A stretch of DNA of 64,000 nt from Cyprinodon diabolis (GCA_030533445.1 CM060069.1:26832837-26896836); one strand, 5' to 3'; positions 40,593 through 52,186 are shown, counted from the first letter of the stretch. Translations and numbers: made by a program. Notes: generated from the letters alone by a model not told the origin.

Positions 40593-41840
40593 CACTATAT
40601 TGCCAAAAGTATTTGCTCACCTGCCTTGACTCACATATGAGCTTAAGTGACATCCCGTTCCTAATCCATAGGGTTCAATATGACGTCGGTCCACCCTTTG
40701 CAGCTAGAACAGCTTCAACTCTTCTGGGAAGGCTGTCCACAAGGTTTAGGAGTGTGTTTATGGGAATTTTTGACCATTCTTCCAGAAGCGCATTTGTGAG
40801 GTCGCACACTGATGTTGGACGAGAAGGCCTGGCTCTCAGTCTCCGCTCTAATTCATCCCAAAGGTGTTCTATCGGGTTGAGGTCAGGACTCTGTGCAGGC
40901 CAGTCAAGTTCATCCACACCAGACTCTGTCATCCATGTCTTTATGGACCTTGCTTTGTGCACTGGTGCACAGTCATGTTGGAAGAGGAAGGGGCCAGCTC
41001 CAAACTGTTCCCACAAAGTTGGGAGCATGGAATTGTCCAAAATGTCTTGGTATGCTGAAGCATTCAGAGTTCCTTTCACTGGAACTAAGGGGCCAAGCCC
41101 AGCTCCTGAAAAACAACCCCACACCATAATCCCCCCTCCACCAAACTTTACACTTGGCACAATGCAGTCAGACAAGTACCGTTCTCCTGGCAACCGCCAA
41201 ACCCAGACCCGTCCATCAGATTGCCAGATGGAGAAGCGCGATTCGTCACTCCAGAGAACGCGTCTCCACTGCTCTAGAGTCCAGTGGCGGCGTGCTTTAC
41301 ACCACCGCATCCGACGCTTTGCATTGCACTTGGTTATGTATGGCTTGGATGCAGCTGCTCGACCATGGAAACCCATTCCATGAAGCTCTCTGCGCACTGT
41401 TCTTGAGCTAATCTGAAGGCCACATGAAGTTTGGAGGTCTGTAGTGATTGACTCTGCAGAAAGTTGGCGACCTCTTCGCACTATGCGCTTCAGCATCCGC
41501 TGACCCCGCTCCGTCAGTTTACGTGGCCTACCACTTCGTGGCTGAGTTGCTGTCGTTCCCAAACACTTCCATTTTCTTATAATACAGCTGACAGTTGACT
41601 GTGGAATATTTAGGAGCGAGGAAATTTCACGACTGGATTTGTTGCACAGGTGGCATCCTATCACAGTTCCACGCTGGAATTCACTGAGCTCCTGAGAGCG
41701 ACCCATTCTTTCACAAATGTTTGTAAAAACAGTCTGCATGCCTAGGTGCTTGAATTTATACACCTGTGGCCATGGAAGTGATTGGAACACCTGATTCCAA
41801 TAATTTGGATGGGTGAGCAAATACTTTTGGCAATATAGTG
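40593..41840 (-). mobile_element. Intact Tc1-like transposon, copy A (DD34E)
   Basis: The 1248-bp element has perfect 29-bp TIRs (CACTATATTGCCAAAAGTAT, then TTGCTCACC; 40593-40621 and 41812-41840) and TA on both sides (40591-40592 and 41841-41842). It encodes one uninterrupted transposase on the minus strand. It has the same length, ends and protein as copy B at 49361-50608, which lies in opposite orientation. Confidence 0.97.
40675..41706 (-). CDS. Tc1-like DD34E transposase, intact (copy A)
   Basis: The 343-residue protein would bind the TIRs and cut and paste the element into TA sites. The N-terminal half holds two helix-turn-helix regions separated by the AT-hook-like GRPRK (residues 59-63). 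The catalytic half has D154 (WSDESRF), D245 (QHDCAPVHK) and E280 (SPDLNPIEH), with 34 residues between the last two, and a Gly-rich [11 protein letters not shown] loop before D245. I start at [13 protein letters not shown] (41706), which matches family N-termini; the frame is open for another 48 codons upstream. No stop or shift is present, the length is normal, and every catalytic residue is kept, so it could be functional. Confidence 0.93.
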   Translation of the reverse strand: MGRSQELSEFQRGTVIGCHLCNKSSREISSLLNIPQSTVSCIIRKWKCLGTTATQPRSGRPRKLTERGQRMLKRIVRRGRQLSAESITTDLQTSCGLQISSRTVRRELHGMGFHGRAAASKPYITKCNAKRRMRWCKARRHWTLEQWRRVLWSDESRFSIWQSDGRVWVWRLPGERYLSDCIVPSVKFGGGGIMVWGCFSGAGLGPLVPVKGTLNASAYQDILDNSMLPTLWEQFGAGPFLFQHDCAPVHKARSIKTWMTESGVDELDWPAQSPDLNPIEHLWDELERRLRARPSRPTSVCDLTNALLEEWSKIPINTLLNLVDSLPRRVEAVLAAKGGPTSY

Positions 41841-41842
41841 TA

Positions 41843-44586
41843 GGTAACACACCTTTCAGATTAAACTGGATTTAGACGTATTAGTCATAAAATAAGTCAA
41901 AGAAAGTCTATGACTCTACAAATAACTTCATATCTCTGTTTCAAAAATTGTAGATGAATCTTGGATTCATGCTTACAATAAATAACTATTTCTCTTAAAG
42001 AGAGTCTTGGAATAATGATTAACAATCTCCTCTGGGAATCTGTGAGCACAAACAGAGATACCAGTATCATTGGGCTCTTCTTTTCACAGATTACATTTAT
42101 TTATGCATTTTTATTATGCATGATAATTGGAGCATTGAGGAAACAACCATTCATATCAGAGAAATCAGAATCTTAGTAAAAACAATGATGTCCTTTCATA
42201 AGGTTGAATTATGAACACTGACCCTAATAGAGGCAAGTGTAGCCTGTAGTGTTCAAAATGTTGTTTTTGATTATTTTGTGATTTTCTGGATAAGTGGTTG
42301 ATTTACTCCTGAAATAATCCTTGTAGATAATGCCTTGCTCTAATTTGGCTGAGTCAGAGGCCTTAGTAACCCTTTCAAGACTATGAAGATTTTCCACAAA
42401 AAAATACATTCTTTAGAAACTGCATTTTGTTTTTATTTTTGTTATATTAGTAAAAGATCAAACTAAACTTGATGATCTAAAATATATAGGTGTGAAAAAT
42501 AGCAAAACAGGAAGGATCTGTTAATGAGGTAAATGCATCTGCATTAGAGCATTATAGCAACGCCTTTCTGCTTTGTCACTGTTAGGATTATTTTAATTGA
42601 TGATGTGTGAGCCTGTTAAACCCTGATAATAACCACATGTTGCATGTCTAAACTAATGTTTTTCCAAGTAGTTTATCTTATTAGGACAGTTCCTCTGTCA
42701 GGATGAAAGGTCATCTTCAGTAGATTGGGAATGGAATGAGAGCGGTGTCCTTGATCTAAAAACATGGTGTAATATTTTGATAAGGCTGGAGCCATGGATG
42801 TCTCCTCATCTACAAACGTCTATGATGTCATGATGTGGAATACTGTAGTTGTATAAAATGCTTCTTAAACTGTGATTTTGGGCCACTTCAACGAGATTTG
42901 AGCCCGGTTGGTAAGAATTGCCTTCTGTAACTCTAAGCAAATTCTCTGTCTGAGTAAGATTACAATTTCTGTCAAAATCCCATGTCATGTCTCATGGTTA
43001 TTTAATACATATACATTATGAAGGGTTACTTAAAGAGTTATCCCTTCTCAGTAAAGCAACCAGAGAAAGAAAGCTTCAAGGTGTAAACACAGAGCTTTCC
43101 ATAACAAATGATGTTTCCTGCCCGGACCTGAATAAGTTGTTTCACTCAGGCAGAGCCTCTGAAAGACTAACCCCACAGCTGCAGCTTTACAGATGTAAGG
43201 AGATTGCTTTTTAAATATCTCAAGTGCTTTTTGAGGGGTTATTTTCCAAGTTCGGTGTGCTTTAGGTTCTCAGGCTGCAAGAAACTATGCCCCCAAAAAA
43301 TCTTTTGTCTTTTTTAGCACCTGTACAGCTCTTAGAGATACTTAAACAAATTCTCCCAGTTGCATTTTTATAATTTCTTTCTAGTGTAAAAGATCTTACA
43401 GGTTTATTTGATCTGATTCTAAGCTATAATGTTTTGTAGAACGTGGCTACATATTGTGCCAGCTGAAAATACACCTTAAGGTAATGATTTAATGTTTTCT
43501 ATTTATCCTCAACAAATATTAGTCAAATATCTGTTGTTTAAAACATAAATGTATGATGGTGTAGTGAGTAAAAAGGTTGACTATAACAGGGTTGGTTAAA
43601 TGATAAAAGTCAATGGAGTTAGAACTGACTTTAATTCTTTAAACAAATAAGAGGGAATGAGAAAAAACACTAGATATGTAATATTTAAGATTTGGGTTCA
43701 ATTAACATCACAGGTTAAACGGATCTGTTTGATGAATTTAAATGTTATGGGATTAAATCAGGGCTTGACTGGGACAAACTTTTGGCTTTTTAGCAGAGAC
43801 AGACCCCCCCCCCGGTATTGATGAAAGGACAGTAAAACCTACAAATGGAAACCGAACATGCACACTTTTTTAGTGTTTATGTTTAATAAATTTAGAGTTA
43901 CAGTAGCCCCCCATGATCGTACAAAATGCTGTTTGTTTACCTCCTGAACAATCTTTATCCTGAAATAGAGAAAACTAGAATGAAAATCTGATTGCTAATG
44001 AATGATCAAATGTTTATTTGTCAGAACATTACTGAATGATATTTCTAACAAACATAAAAATGTGCTCTGAAATGCGCTCCTCACATCATCTGACTGTCTA
44101 CACTGTTTTTCCAACACTCCACCTTATCTCTTTCCCTCCTCCATTCCTTAATCTCTCTCTCTCTAAAGTGCTGCTACAATAGGGAGTGCGGATCAGCCTG
44201 GAGCAGCACACAGACAGTGAAATGACATTATATATATCTATATTTCTCATTTTAAAATGTATTTTGTGTCTTACTGTGGTTTCCCACCTCAAAGATGGAG
44301 AATCTTTGAGGTGAGCCCGATGGGCCTGGGGTGCGCTGCGTTCGTGGGTGATCCTGAACCATTTTTTCCTTTGTTGTTGGTTCTGAATTGAGAGGAGTTT
44401 TCTACATTTTAAGGCAGAGAAATTGCTCAGAGTGGTTTCTTTTTTTCCTCACAAGTGTAGACCGGCTGAAGAAGTGAATGTCATGTCATTTTGTCCCAAA
44501 ACAAAAGTTAATAATTTCAGCACCTAGTTACAACACAAACTTAAAGAAAGCCAGTGAAACGAGAAGACACACAACAGACTGCAACC
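41843..44586. other. Intergenic before the sugar transporter gene
   Basis: No gene was recognised. A C10 run lies near 43806. The region must hold the slc2a11-like promoter and 5' untranslated sequence, but I see no convincing TATA, GC or CCAAT cluster. Confidence 0.45.
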
Positions 44587-44610
44587 ATGCCACAACATTT
44601 GACGCTCCTC
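44587..44610 (+). CDS. slc2a11l: slc2a11-like coding exon 1
   Basis: Only eight codons, MPQHLTLL, followed by a strong donor GTAAGT. This is the only ATG close upstream that gives phase 0 into [10 protein letters not shown] of exon 2. A tiny first coding exon is usual in this family. Confidence 0.72.
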
Positions 44611-47600
44611 GTAAGTTATTTCTAAAAAAGCATTTTTCTTTTGCAGTTTTTACTGAGGGTACCAAAAAAAAAAAAACGTTATCTCAAAGGGGACCCTGCT
44701 TTTTCTGTCACAGTTCCTAAAAGTTAAATGACTCTTCCCTTTTTGATTTTAAATCTCTTCATAATACCCATTTCTTTACCGTGACTTTTTTCCACTGTTT
44801 TTCTTATATTATTACTGCTTGTTATTTCATTAATACTTTTATATACCACTTTATCTATTTTTTTATGATTGACTATTTGTATCTTATGATTGTGTATCTC
44901 ACCTTATTTTTGTTGGGTGTTTAAAGTGCTGTATACATACATTTGGTAAGATATAGCATGGTTTCAGACAGTTTTTTTTACTTACACTTTGCACTGAAGG
45001 GTTGGTGTTGCATAAGAACTAAGTGACATTGTTGGTGTACAGAATATAGTAAATTAAGGCTGTAGAAAAAGAGGAACTGAAAAGATCCAAATTCATTTAT
45101 TTTATTGTTTGCTCTCAACCAATCTTTTGTTCTTACATTTCTTATGGGAATTTCACTTCATAACAGTTTTTTTATTTTATCTAACAAGCTATAGTCATTG
45201 TGATTTCCCTCGCATCTGGAGACGGTCATGTTTTTTTCCTCACTGATTGTCTTTTCCCTCTTAATGCTGAAACAACTATTTTTGAACATTACATTTTGAT
45301 CATAACAGTCCAGTTTTGCTTAATGTTTGTGTGTGTGTATTTGCAGCTAGACTCTCCCGTCCTCATTGCTGCTATTTTCATCTGCAGCATCGGGGGGACC
45401 TTTCAATATGGATTCAGTGTTTCTGTGATGACATCCCCCTCTGCTGTAAGTGAGATGGTTTAAAAGAGTGTATCGATATGTTTTTTATATGTGAAATTTA
45501 AAACAATATTAAAAGGTCAATTTTCTATGCATTTAACCGATGAATACCTGTGTGTTTCCTTATTGTAGTTTATAAAGGAGATGGTGAATGAAAGTTGTTT
45601 GCACAGATATGACCGGATCTTGGAGGAGTGGGAGGTCTCGCTCATCTGGTCTTTCACAGTGTCCATATTCTGCATTGGAGGATTAATTGGATCACTGATG
45701 GCCGGTCCGCTCACCTCCAGATTTGGCAGGTCAGTACACAGTTACAGTGTGGTTATTTTGTGTTGTTGATAGTGCAGAGATCACTGGCATTTGTTGTCCC
45801 TCAGAAAACGTTGTCTTCTGTTAAATAATTTTTTGGCTATATTTGGAGCCATACTGATGCTTTTGAGTCAAACAGCCATTTCTTTCGAGATGATAATCGT
45901 GGGGAGATTTCTCTATGGGATCAATTCAGGTAATCCAACTTAAAATTCGGCTTTTGTTCACCACTAGCTGTAGTGTGCCTGTAAACAGTAATCATGTCTT
46001 ACTATTTGTTTTTGTGTACAGGGGTTGGTCTTTCAGCTCAAACCATGTATCTCACTGAATCTGCACCAAAAAAGCTGAAAGGAATGGTTGGTGTCACCAT
46101 TGCAACCTTCTTATCCTTCGGAAAGTTTTGTGGTCAGCTGCTAGGAATCAGGTGAGTTGTCATAACTTCTACTGATTAAGATTTGAGTATAGCAAATCAT
46201 GGTTATGAAATAAATAGCAGCAGAGGCCATGAGAAAGTCCAATAACGTATGTTATTGTGCTGTTCCTCTTTCAAAGAGGAAACTGTTAATTCTGACAAAC
46301 CAGACGTAACAGCAGCAGCTATGCATACATCCTCCTGTGCATTATATCACAGTACTGCAACAGGATTGGCTGACACATTTTCAGGTCTTGAACAGTTTAA
46401 GCTGGGACTGTACAAGATAAATTCTTGTGTGTTTGTGAACAAACAAATAATGCAGGTATTCACCTTGCAGGGAAATTTCAATGTAAACGTTTATAAGGGT
46501 GAAGTGATAGGTGAGGCAAATTTTTTTGCAGAACCACAATGACCCTTTCTTGTCACCTGGGAAGGTAACGCTTTAGAAAGACGTGTGATTTTCCTTCTCC
46601 TTGGATGACCACTGACTGCTGGCTAAAAGACCACAGACAAAATACTACTTATAACTTATAAATACTACCAGTTGATAATGCATAGAGAGCGTGGAAGTAT
46701 TTCAAATACTTGTTGTGTGATTATTTAGGCTAAACTTTATTGTCAGTGTTTAATGCAATGTTGTCTCATTGAAACTCTGACTGAGTTGATAGTTGTTGTG
46801 ATGTCAGATCTTAGAATATAAATATGTATAATTTATCATTAAAAAGTCAATGAATTTATTTATGGCTAAGTCAGAAAAACACTGTTTTCTATGTGACATA
46901 ATCTTTAGAAGATTGAGTGAATCACAAATTTATCTCAGAGGCATTACAGATAAAGAATTCATCTAAATTTGTGTTTACATTCAACATGCTGAATTCACAT
47001 GAATACACAGCAAAAAGCAGAGGTTAGCATCCTTCACAATGCAGGCACATACATGTGCATTTTCTTGAATATCACATCTATAGAAAATATTATATCTGAC
47101 CTATGACTACAAAAACATTTATATTTCTTGAATCAGTATTTTTATGCTGTTTTTTAAATTCTATGCAGTTATTAACAAAAGATACATTGAGCCACATTTT
47201 CATCATCTTTATATTTCATAGTGTCACCCTGTTTATCATCCTTTTTACACACTGGCTCTATCTTGTGTTTTGTGACTGAAGCTATTTTTAACAAACTCTT
47301 CCGTTTTGGCTTCACTTTTGTTTAATATATTCCAACATAGAATCTGTGGTGCCTTTTTTTCATGACTATAGATAATAAATGTATATTTATTTAAAACTCT
47401 ATGCTAAGGTTTTTACAAACCTTTTAATTTTGATGACTAATATACTTTCCACATTAGTTTAAATTTTTAAGTAAATCAACCTCTGACAATTCTACCCCAG
47501 TCCTCCTAACTGATTCATTATAACTGATTAAAAGAATGCGTTCCAGTGGCTTGTTAACAATTTTCAGGAGTTTGCATTTTAAGCAAAGCTAGTGTGTATA

Positions 47601-50600
47601 CAGTAGCTGGACTCTTGCATCATCTCAAAGTCAGTTTTCCCCTTATACAGAGAGTTGCTTGGCTCAGAGAAGAATTGGCCGTGGCTGCTTAGTTTCAATG
47701 GTTTCACTGCATTCCTCCAGCTCTGCACCCTGCCTCTCCTACCAGAGTCTCCAAGGTTCCTTTTACTGGAGAGAGGAAACCTGCAGGCTGCTGAAAAGGG
47801 TTTGATATGCCATGATCTTTTCCTTAAATAATCTGACAAAGAATACAATTTTAGATTGACTGTGTTAGTATTTAACATCAGTTGGATATAAAGGCAATTT
47901 TTTTTATTCCTGCATAGCTTTTAGGAAACTATGGGGTAAAAAAGACTATACCAAGGAACTCGAGGAGATGCTGGAGGAGACAGCAGCAATCCAGGGTATA
48001 GGAAACTGCTCCGTGTTGGAGCTAATTCAGAACCGAAGAGTTCGCTGGCAGCTCCTCACCATTGTTATTGCTTTCGCTGCACTGCAGCTAAGTGGCATCA
48101 GTGCTGTGAGTTAAACTCTGTTTGATACAATTAGCTGTGACTCAGCCTATAGTGATTTGCTTTTTATGCAATGAGTCTTTTTTATATTTGTTCTTCTTTT
48201 AAAGCATAAAGTTGTTTACTTCACTGACTTCACTAATCACAAATTTTGCCAAACTTTTCGTTTTGTAAATAAACATAAATAAAAAGGATCTACTTTGTGT
48301 AAAAAGTATCATTTGGGCCTTCTTAAAAATAAAGAATATATAGTAAAATTAAGCTGCCTTATTTACAGTAACAATCTCAATTTAAAGTTTTTGTTTCTAA
48401 ATCAGTAAAAATGAGAAATGGCATCAATTAATTTGGCAAATTTAACTATAAGTAAATATAAAAGAAACTTTTGCATATTAAATTCACTCTCTTACAAGAA
48501 GGATTACAGCTTACAAAGTCATTGCTATGTTTTTTTCTTTTGCATTCCTGACAGCATCTCTCAGGAGTTTTTTATTTTTACAACAAAATCTTTTGTAGTA
48601 AATTACAGCGATGTCCTTCCTAATATTTCAGAGGCAAAGTTTGACATATATGGTTATGTTTTAGGTTGTTTAATCATTTATTCTAAATGCAAGGGAGATT
48701 AAAAAGCCTTTGACAAATGGTCATAAATTATTTACATTTGAGCCAAAAGTGGCATCCCTCAGTGTGTTTGAAAATGTAGTTGGCATTACACATCTATATT
48801 AGTTCTGACCTCTCTGCCAAGTGTTTTTACTGTTTTAGTTGAAGCAGCATTTGTGAGAATTGGAATTAATCTGACTGGGAAGAAAACATAACTTAAATTA
48901 TGATAAAACAAATAAAACATCTGGAAGTTGTGCAGTGGCTTCCCACTCTCACCTTCTCTTGCCTGCATTCTTCTTCCAGGGCCAGATTAGCTTCTTTTGC
49001 GTCTGGTTGCATTTAAGAGTGTTTAATTTACAACATTTGCATCGAACAGAATTTGTTATTTAACACAGAAATGATTGATTTTAATGACTTCACATATAAT
49101 GTTATGATGGGAGGAAGCTATGAGATGACCTTGCTGCTGTTCACCTATTGGTTGCAGAGTCATCGGTAGATCCTGACAATCTCCAAAGTTGCTTTTTTAT
49201 TATTTTCTTTTAAATAAACATTTCATAGATGGTTTCACGTTAAACAGCATTTCAATATTATTTCAAGACTTATACTAAATTAGATGTAATATTCAAGACT
49301 GTCTTTTGCCCTTGTGATCATATTTTTTTCTCATCTATTTTCTTATTTTACCATAAAATACACTATATTGCCAAAAGTATTTGCTCACCCATCCAAATTA
49401 TTGGAATCAGGTGTTCCAATCACTTCCATGGCCACAGGTGTATAAATTCAAGCACCTAGGCATGCAGACTGTTTTTACAAACATTTGTGAAAGAATGGGT
49501 CGCTCTCAGGAGCTCAGTGAATTCCAGCGTGGAACTGTGATAGGATGCCACCTGTGCAACAAATCCAGTCGTGAAATTTCCTCGCTCCTAAATATTCCAC
49601 AGTCAACTGTCAGCTGTATTATAAGAAAATGGAAGTGTTTGGGAACGACAGCAACTCAGCCACGAAGTGGTAGGCCACGTAAACTGACGGAGCGGGGTCA
49701 GCGGATGCTGAAGCGCATAGTGCGAAGAGGTCGCCAACTTTCTGCAGAGTCAATCACTACAGACCTCCAAACTTCATGTGGCCTTCAGATTAGCTCAAGA
49801 ACAGTGCGCAGAGAGCTTCATGGAATGGGTTTCCATGGTCGAGCAGCTGCATCCAAGCCATACATAACCAAGTGCAATGCAAAGCGTCGGATGCGGTGGT
49901 GTAAAGCACGCCGCCACTGGACTCTAGAGCAGTGGAGACGCGTTCTCTGGAGTGACGAATCGCGCTTCTCCATCTGGCAATCTGATGGACGGGTCTGGGT
50001 TTGGCGGTTGCCAGGAGAACGGTACTTGTCTGACTGCATTGTGCCAAGTGTAAAGTTTGGTGGAGGGGGGATTATGGTGTGGGGTTGTTTTTCAGGAGCT
50101 GGGCTTGGCCCCTTAGTTCCAGTGAAAGGAACTCTGAATGCTTCAGCATACCAAGACATTTTGGACAATTCCATGCTCCCAACTTTGTGGGAACAGTTTG
50201 GAGCTGGCCCCTTCCTCTTCCAACATGACTGTGCACCAGTGCACAAAGCAAGGTCCATAAAGACATGGATGACAGAGTCTGGTGTGGATGAACTTGACTG
50301 GCCTGCACAGAGTCCTGACCTCAACCCGATAGAACACCTTTGGGATGAATTAGAGCGGAGACTGAGAGCCAGGCCTTCTCGTCCAACATCAGTGTGCGAC
50401 CTCACAAATGCGCTTCTGGAAGAATGGTCAAAAATTCCCATAAACACACTCCTAAACCTTGTGGACAGCCTTCCCAGAAGAGTTGAAGCTGTTCTAGCTG
50501 CAAAGGGTGGACCGACGTCATATTGAACCCTATGGATTAGGAACGGGATGTCACTTAAGCTCATATGTGAGTCAAGGCAGGTGAGCAAATACTTTTGGCA

Positions 50601-52071
50601 ATATAGTGTATGTCTCACATTTCTAAATCCAGTATCATCCATGACATACATAATTGGAGTTTTATAAAAGGTAAAACAGATCAACTGTCTTGAACCCTCC
50701 TAATTCCAATCCTATGACTTTGTTAAACTTTTTATTAAACGTCTTACTAATACATCTTCCTTTAGCAACGACTTCCGCAACAACTACTGACTAACTATAA
50801 AATATCACTGACTAGACGATCAATGATTTGCTGGTCAAGTCTAAAATTGGTCAATTCTGGGCCCTGTCAAGAAAAATATATTCTAAATCAATTGTAGGGG
50901 TTTAAAATATGTGTGTGTTTCTGTTTTGTTTATTTTTTAGGTGTACTTTTACTCTTTTGATGTATTTCGAGCTGCAGGAATCAAAGAAAACAAGTTGGCA
51001 TATGCTGCATTGGGAACAGGCTTGTGTGAAGTTTCCACCTCTATAGTGTGTGTAAGTTCACTTTTACTGATATTGGCCTATTATTATTAAAACAAGGAAT
51101 AACCTAGTAAAGGTAAATCTAAAAACAAACAGCTTTCCTTTAAAATATCAAACTCATTCATTTCATTTGAAACTATTCTATCTACATGTGTGTAAACAGG
51201 GCCCCCATGTGGTCACTGAACTCCTTGCTGTGACAGCTGAGTATTGGAGCTCCTAAATCCTCTTTATAATTGCAGTTCATGATAATTGAGAGTATGAGCA
51301 GAAAGGTCTTGCTGTTCAGAGGTTACATGGGAATGGCTGCAACTGTGGGCGTTCTTACAGTCACTATTTATTTTCAGGTGAGCTTCTAAAACATTTGATA
51401 TTTAATGCGTATTTCTTTGTTATTTATTTAATCTGTGTGACATGACAAGATTTTTTTCTTGTTCTCTGCAGAAAACTTTCTGGTGGATGCCTTACTGCAG
51501 TATGGTTCTTTTTTTCCTCTTCATTTTATTCTTTTCCAGTGGACCTGGTATGTGTATTTTACAATGTTCAAGCAGATTTCGCACTCCTCTGAAATACAAT
51601 TTTGCTGTAACATCTTCTCCTATTCTGTTATTTGATCCTAAGCTGCGACGACAGTGCCTCTTCCAGGGGAAATTTTAACTCAGTCGTTTAAATCAGCCGG
51701 ATACACAGTTGGATGCACTATTAACTGGATCTGCCTGTTTGTCCTTGGGGCACTTTTCCCCATCTTAGTGGTGAGTATCACTTCATTAAACTGTACACCT
51801 TCTTACCTGAGGTCCAGATGACTTTGACTGTTAATTAACTGATTAATGAAACGTTTTCCAGGAGAATCTGGGTAATTTTAGCTTCCTTATATTTTTGGCT
51901 CCCTGCCTCATCTGTGGGATCCATGTGAGGTTCAACATGCCAGAGACCAAAAATCGAACGGCGCTGGAGATATCTGTTGAGTTTGAGAGGATGCACAGTA
52001 AAGACAAGGCCTCAGAGAAGAAAAAGTCATCTGGGATCTGTGAAATCAAAGTTCAACAGACCAAATTATGA
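44587..52071 (+). CDS. slc2a11l: SLC2A (GLUT) facilitative sugar transporter, SLC2A11-like, complete, 12 coding exons
   Basis: This is a 12-helix plasma-membrane uniporter for hexoses. Twelve exons join with matching phases into a 500-residue frame, the normal GLUT length. Seen in order: IGGTFQYGF in TM1; sequon NES at 48-50 in the first outer loop; FGRKR at 93-97; [10 protein letters not shown] in TM4; PESPR at 211-215; QLSG at 286-289 in TM7; PETKN at 458-462; and a Lys-rich tail. QLS in TM7 and the [14 protein letters not shown] to PESPRFLL segment fit class II GLUTs, closest to GLUT11. The second sugar-transporter GRR motif is altered to MSRK. Assignment to slc2a11-like over slc2a15 or slc2a9 is an inference; the substrate (glucose or fructose) cannot be read from sequence. 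Some teleost class II members act in pigment cells. A Tc1 copy sits in intron 7 without touching splice sites. Confidence 0.9.
45347..45445 (+). CDS. slc2a11l: slc2a11-like coding exon 2 (TM1)
   Basis: The 99-bp exon encodes [20 protein letters not shown] through VMTSPSA. The acceptor is TTTGCAG and the donor GCT|GTAAGT. The preceding intron (44611-45346) shows no feature. Confidence 0.92.
45569..45729 (+). CDS. slc2a11l: slc2a11-like coding exon 3 (outer loop, TM2)
   Basis: The 161-bp exon runs from [10 protein letters not shown] to LTSRFG plus two bases of Arg. It includes the N-glycosylation sequon and TM2. The donor is GGCAG|GTCAGT. Confidence 0.93.
45805..45929 (+). CDS. slc2a11l: slc2a11-like coding exon 4 (TM3-TM4)
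   Basis: The 125-bp exon encodes [14 protein letters not shown] to GRFLYGINS. The acceptor is CCCTCAG and the donor TCAG|GTAATC. Confidence 0.93.
46022..46151 (+). CDS. slc2a11l: slc2a11-like coding exon 5 (TM4-TM5)
   Basis: The 130-bp exon encodes [20 protein letters not shown] to GQLLGI, the sugar-transport signature region after TM4. The donor is AATCAG|GTGAGT. Confidence 0.93.
46152..47650 (+). other. slc2a11-like intron 5
   Basis: About 1.5 kb of AT-rich sequence without a recognised repeat or RNA gene. The 97-codon frame at 46249-46542 has no motif. Confidence 0.5.
47651..47799 (+). CDS. slc2a11l: slc2a11-like coding exon 6 (TM6, PESPR)
   Basis: This exon is hidden among short frames but clear on translation: [20 protein letters not shown] to [15 protein letters not shown], ending GAAAAGG|GTTTGA. 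Its 149 bp have exactly the phase needed to join exons 5 and 7. It supplies the PESPR motif that starts the intracellular loop. Confidence 0.93.
47918..48105 (+). CDS. slc2a11l: slc2a11-like coding exon 7 (inner loop, TM7)
   Basis: The 188-bp exon encodes [20 protein letters not shown] to ALQLSGISA. It covers the large cytosolic loop and the QLS motif in TM7. The acceptor is TGCATAG and the donor GCT|GTGAGT. Confidence 0.94.
48106..49360 (+). other. slc2a11-like intron 7, part before the transposon
   Basis: AT-rich intron. The 94-codon frame at 48418-48702 has no motif. Intron 7 resumes after the transposon at 50609-50940 with nothing notable. Confidence 0.5.
49361..50608 (+). mobile_element. 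Intact Tc1-like transposon, copy B, in slc2a11-like intron 7
   Basis: The element is 1248 bp with the same 29-bp TIRs as copy A and TA at 49359-49360 and 50609-50610. Its transposase reads on the plus strand, the same sense as the host gene. By eye the ends and the coding region show no difference from copy A. Confidence 0.97.
49495..50526 (+). CDS. Tc1-like DD34E transposase, intact (copy B)
   Basis: The 343 residues are identical to the copy A protein (D154, D245, E280; GRPRK at 59-63). Antisense-frame translations over most of the region also match between the copies, so synonymous positions agree as well. I start at [13 protein letters not shown]; an upstream in-frame ATG at 49381 lies in the TIR region and is unlikely to be used. 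Confidence 0.93.
   Translation: MGRSQELSEFQRGTVIGCHLCNKSSREISSLLNIPQSTVSCIIRKWKCLGTTATQPRSGRPRKLTERGQRMLKRIVRRGRQLSAESITTDLQTSCGLQISSRTVRRELHGMGFHGRAAASKPYITKCNAKRRMRWCKARRHWTLEQWRRVLWSDESRFSIWQSDGRVWVWRLPGERYLSDCIVPSVKFGGGGIMVWGCFSGAGLGPLVPVKGTLNASAYQDILDNSMLPTLWEQFGAGPFLFQHDCAPVHKARSIKTWMTESGVDELDWPAQSPDLNPIEHLWDELERRLRARPSRPTSVCDLTNALLEEWSKIPINTLLNLVDSLPRRVEAVLAAKGGPTSY
50941..51051 (+). CDS. slc2a11l: slc2a11-like coding exon 8 (TM7-TM8)
   Basis: The 111-bp exon encodes [18 protein letters not shown] to STSIVC, the segment right after QLSGISA. The acceptor is TTTTTTAG and the donor TGT|GTAAGT. The splice site lies 332 bp past the transposon. Confidence 0.94.
51276..51377 (+). CDS. slc2a11l: slc2a11-like coding exon 9 (TM8-TM9)
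   Basis: The 102-bp exon encodes [19 protein letters not shown] to TVTIYFQ. The usual GRR of this inner loop reads MSRK. The acceptor is AATTGCAG and the donor CAG|GTGAGC. Confidence 0.93.
51472..51547 (+). CDS. slc2a11l: slc2a11-like coding exon 10 (TM10)
   Basis: The 76-bp exon encodes [18 protein letters not shown] to FSSGP plus one base. The acceptor is CTCTGCAG and the donor CCTG|GTATGT. Confidence 0.92.
51643..51770 (+). CDS. slc2a11l: slc2a11-like coding exon 11 (TM10-TM11)
   Basis: The 128-bp exon encodes [20 protein letters not shown] to GALFPILV. The acceptor is TCCTAAG, pyrimidine-poor but the only site giving the right phase. The TM11 Trp is kept (INWICLFV). Confidence 0.9.
51862..52071 (+). 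CDS. slc2a11l: slc2a11-like coding exon 12 (TM12, C-terminus)
   Basis: The exon encodes [19 protein letters not shown], then [15 protein letters not shown] and a Lys-rich tail ending KVQQTKL before TGA at 52069-52071. The acceptor is TTTTCCAG. Confidence 0.93.
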   Translation, partial: ENLGNFSFLIFLAPCLICGIHVRFNMPETKNRTALEISVEFERMHSKDKASEKKKSSGICEIKVQQTKL

Positions 52072-52180
52072 TACAGGAAGAGGTTGGCTTAAAACTTAAT
52101 CACAAGTGCAATAATTTCAGATTTACAGTTCAGTGTAATAGAGATTAAATATAAGCAGATATTTGTAGATTTCTCAGGCC

Positions 52181-52186
52181 AATAAA
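52181..52186 (+). terminator. Candidate polyadenylation signal of slc2a11-like
   Basis: AATAAA lies 110 bp after the stop codon and is the first canonical signal downstream. The cleavage site is not marked. Confidence 0.5.

Noticed and set aside
40613..41383. 256- and 288-codon open frames antisense to the two transposases
   Set aside because: They are mirror frames of the strongly constrained transposase gene, occur only where it does, and show no domain.
49381..49494. 38-residue N-terminal extension of the copy B transposase
   Set aside because: It would translate the TIR and leader region, and [10 protein letters not shown] at 49495 matches the usual start of the family.
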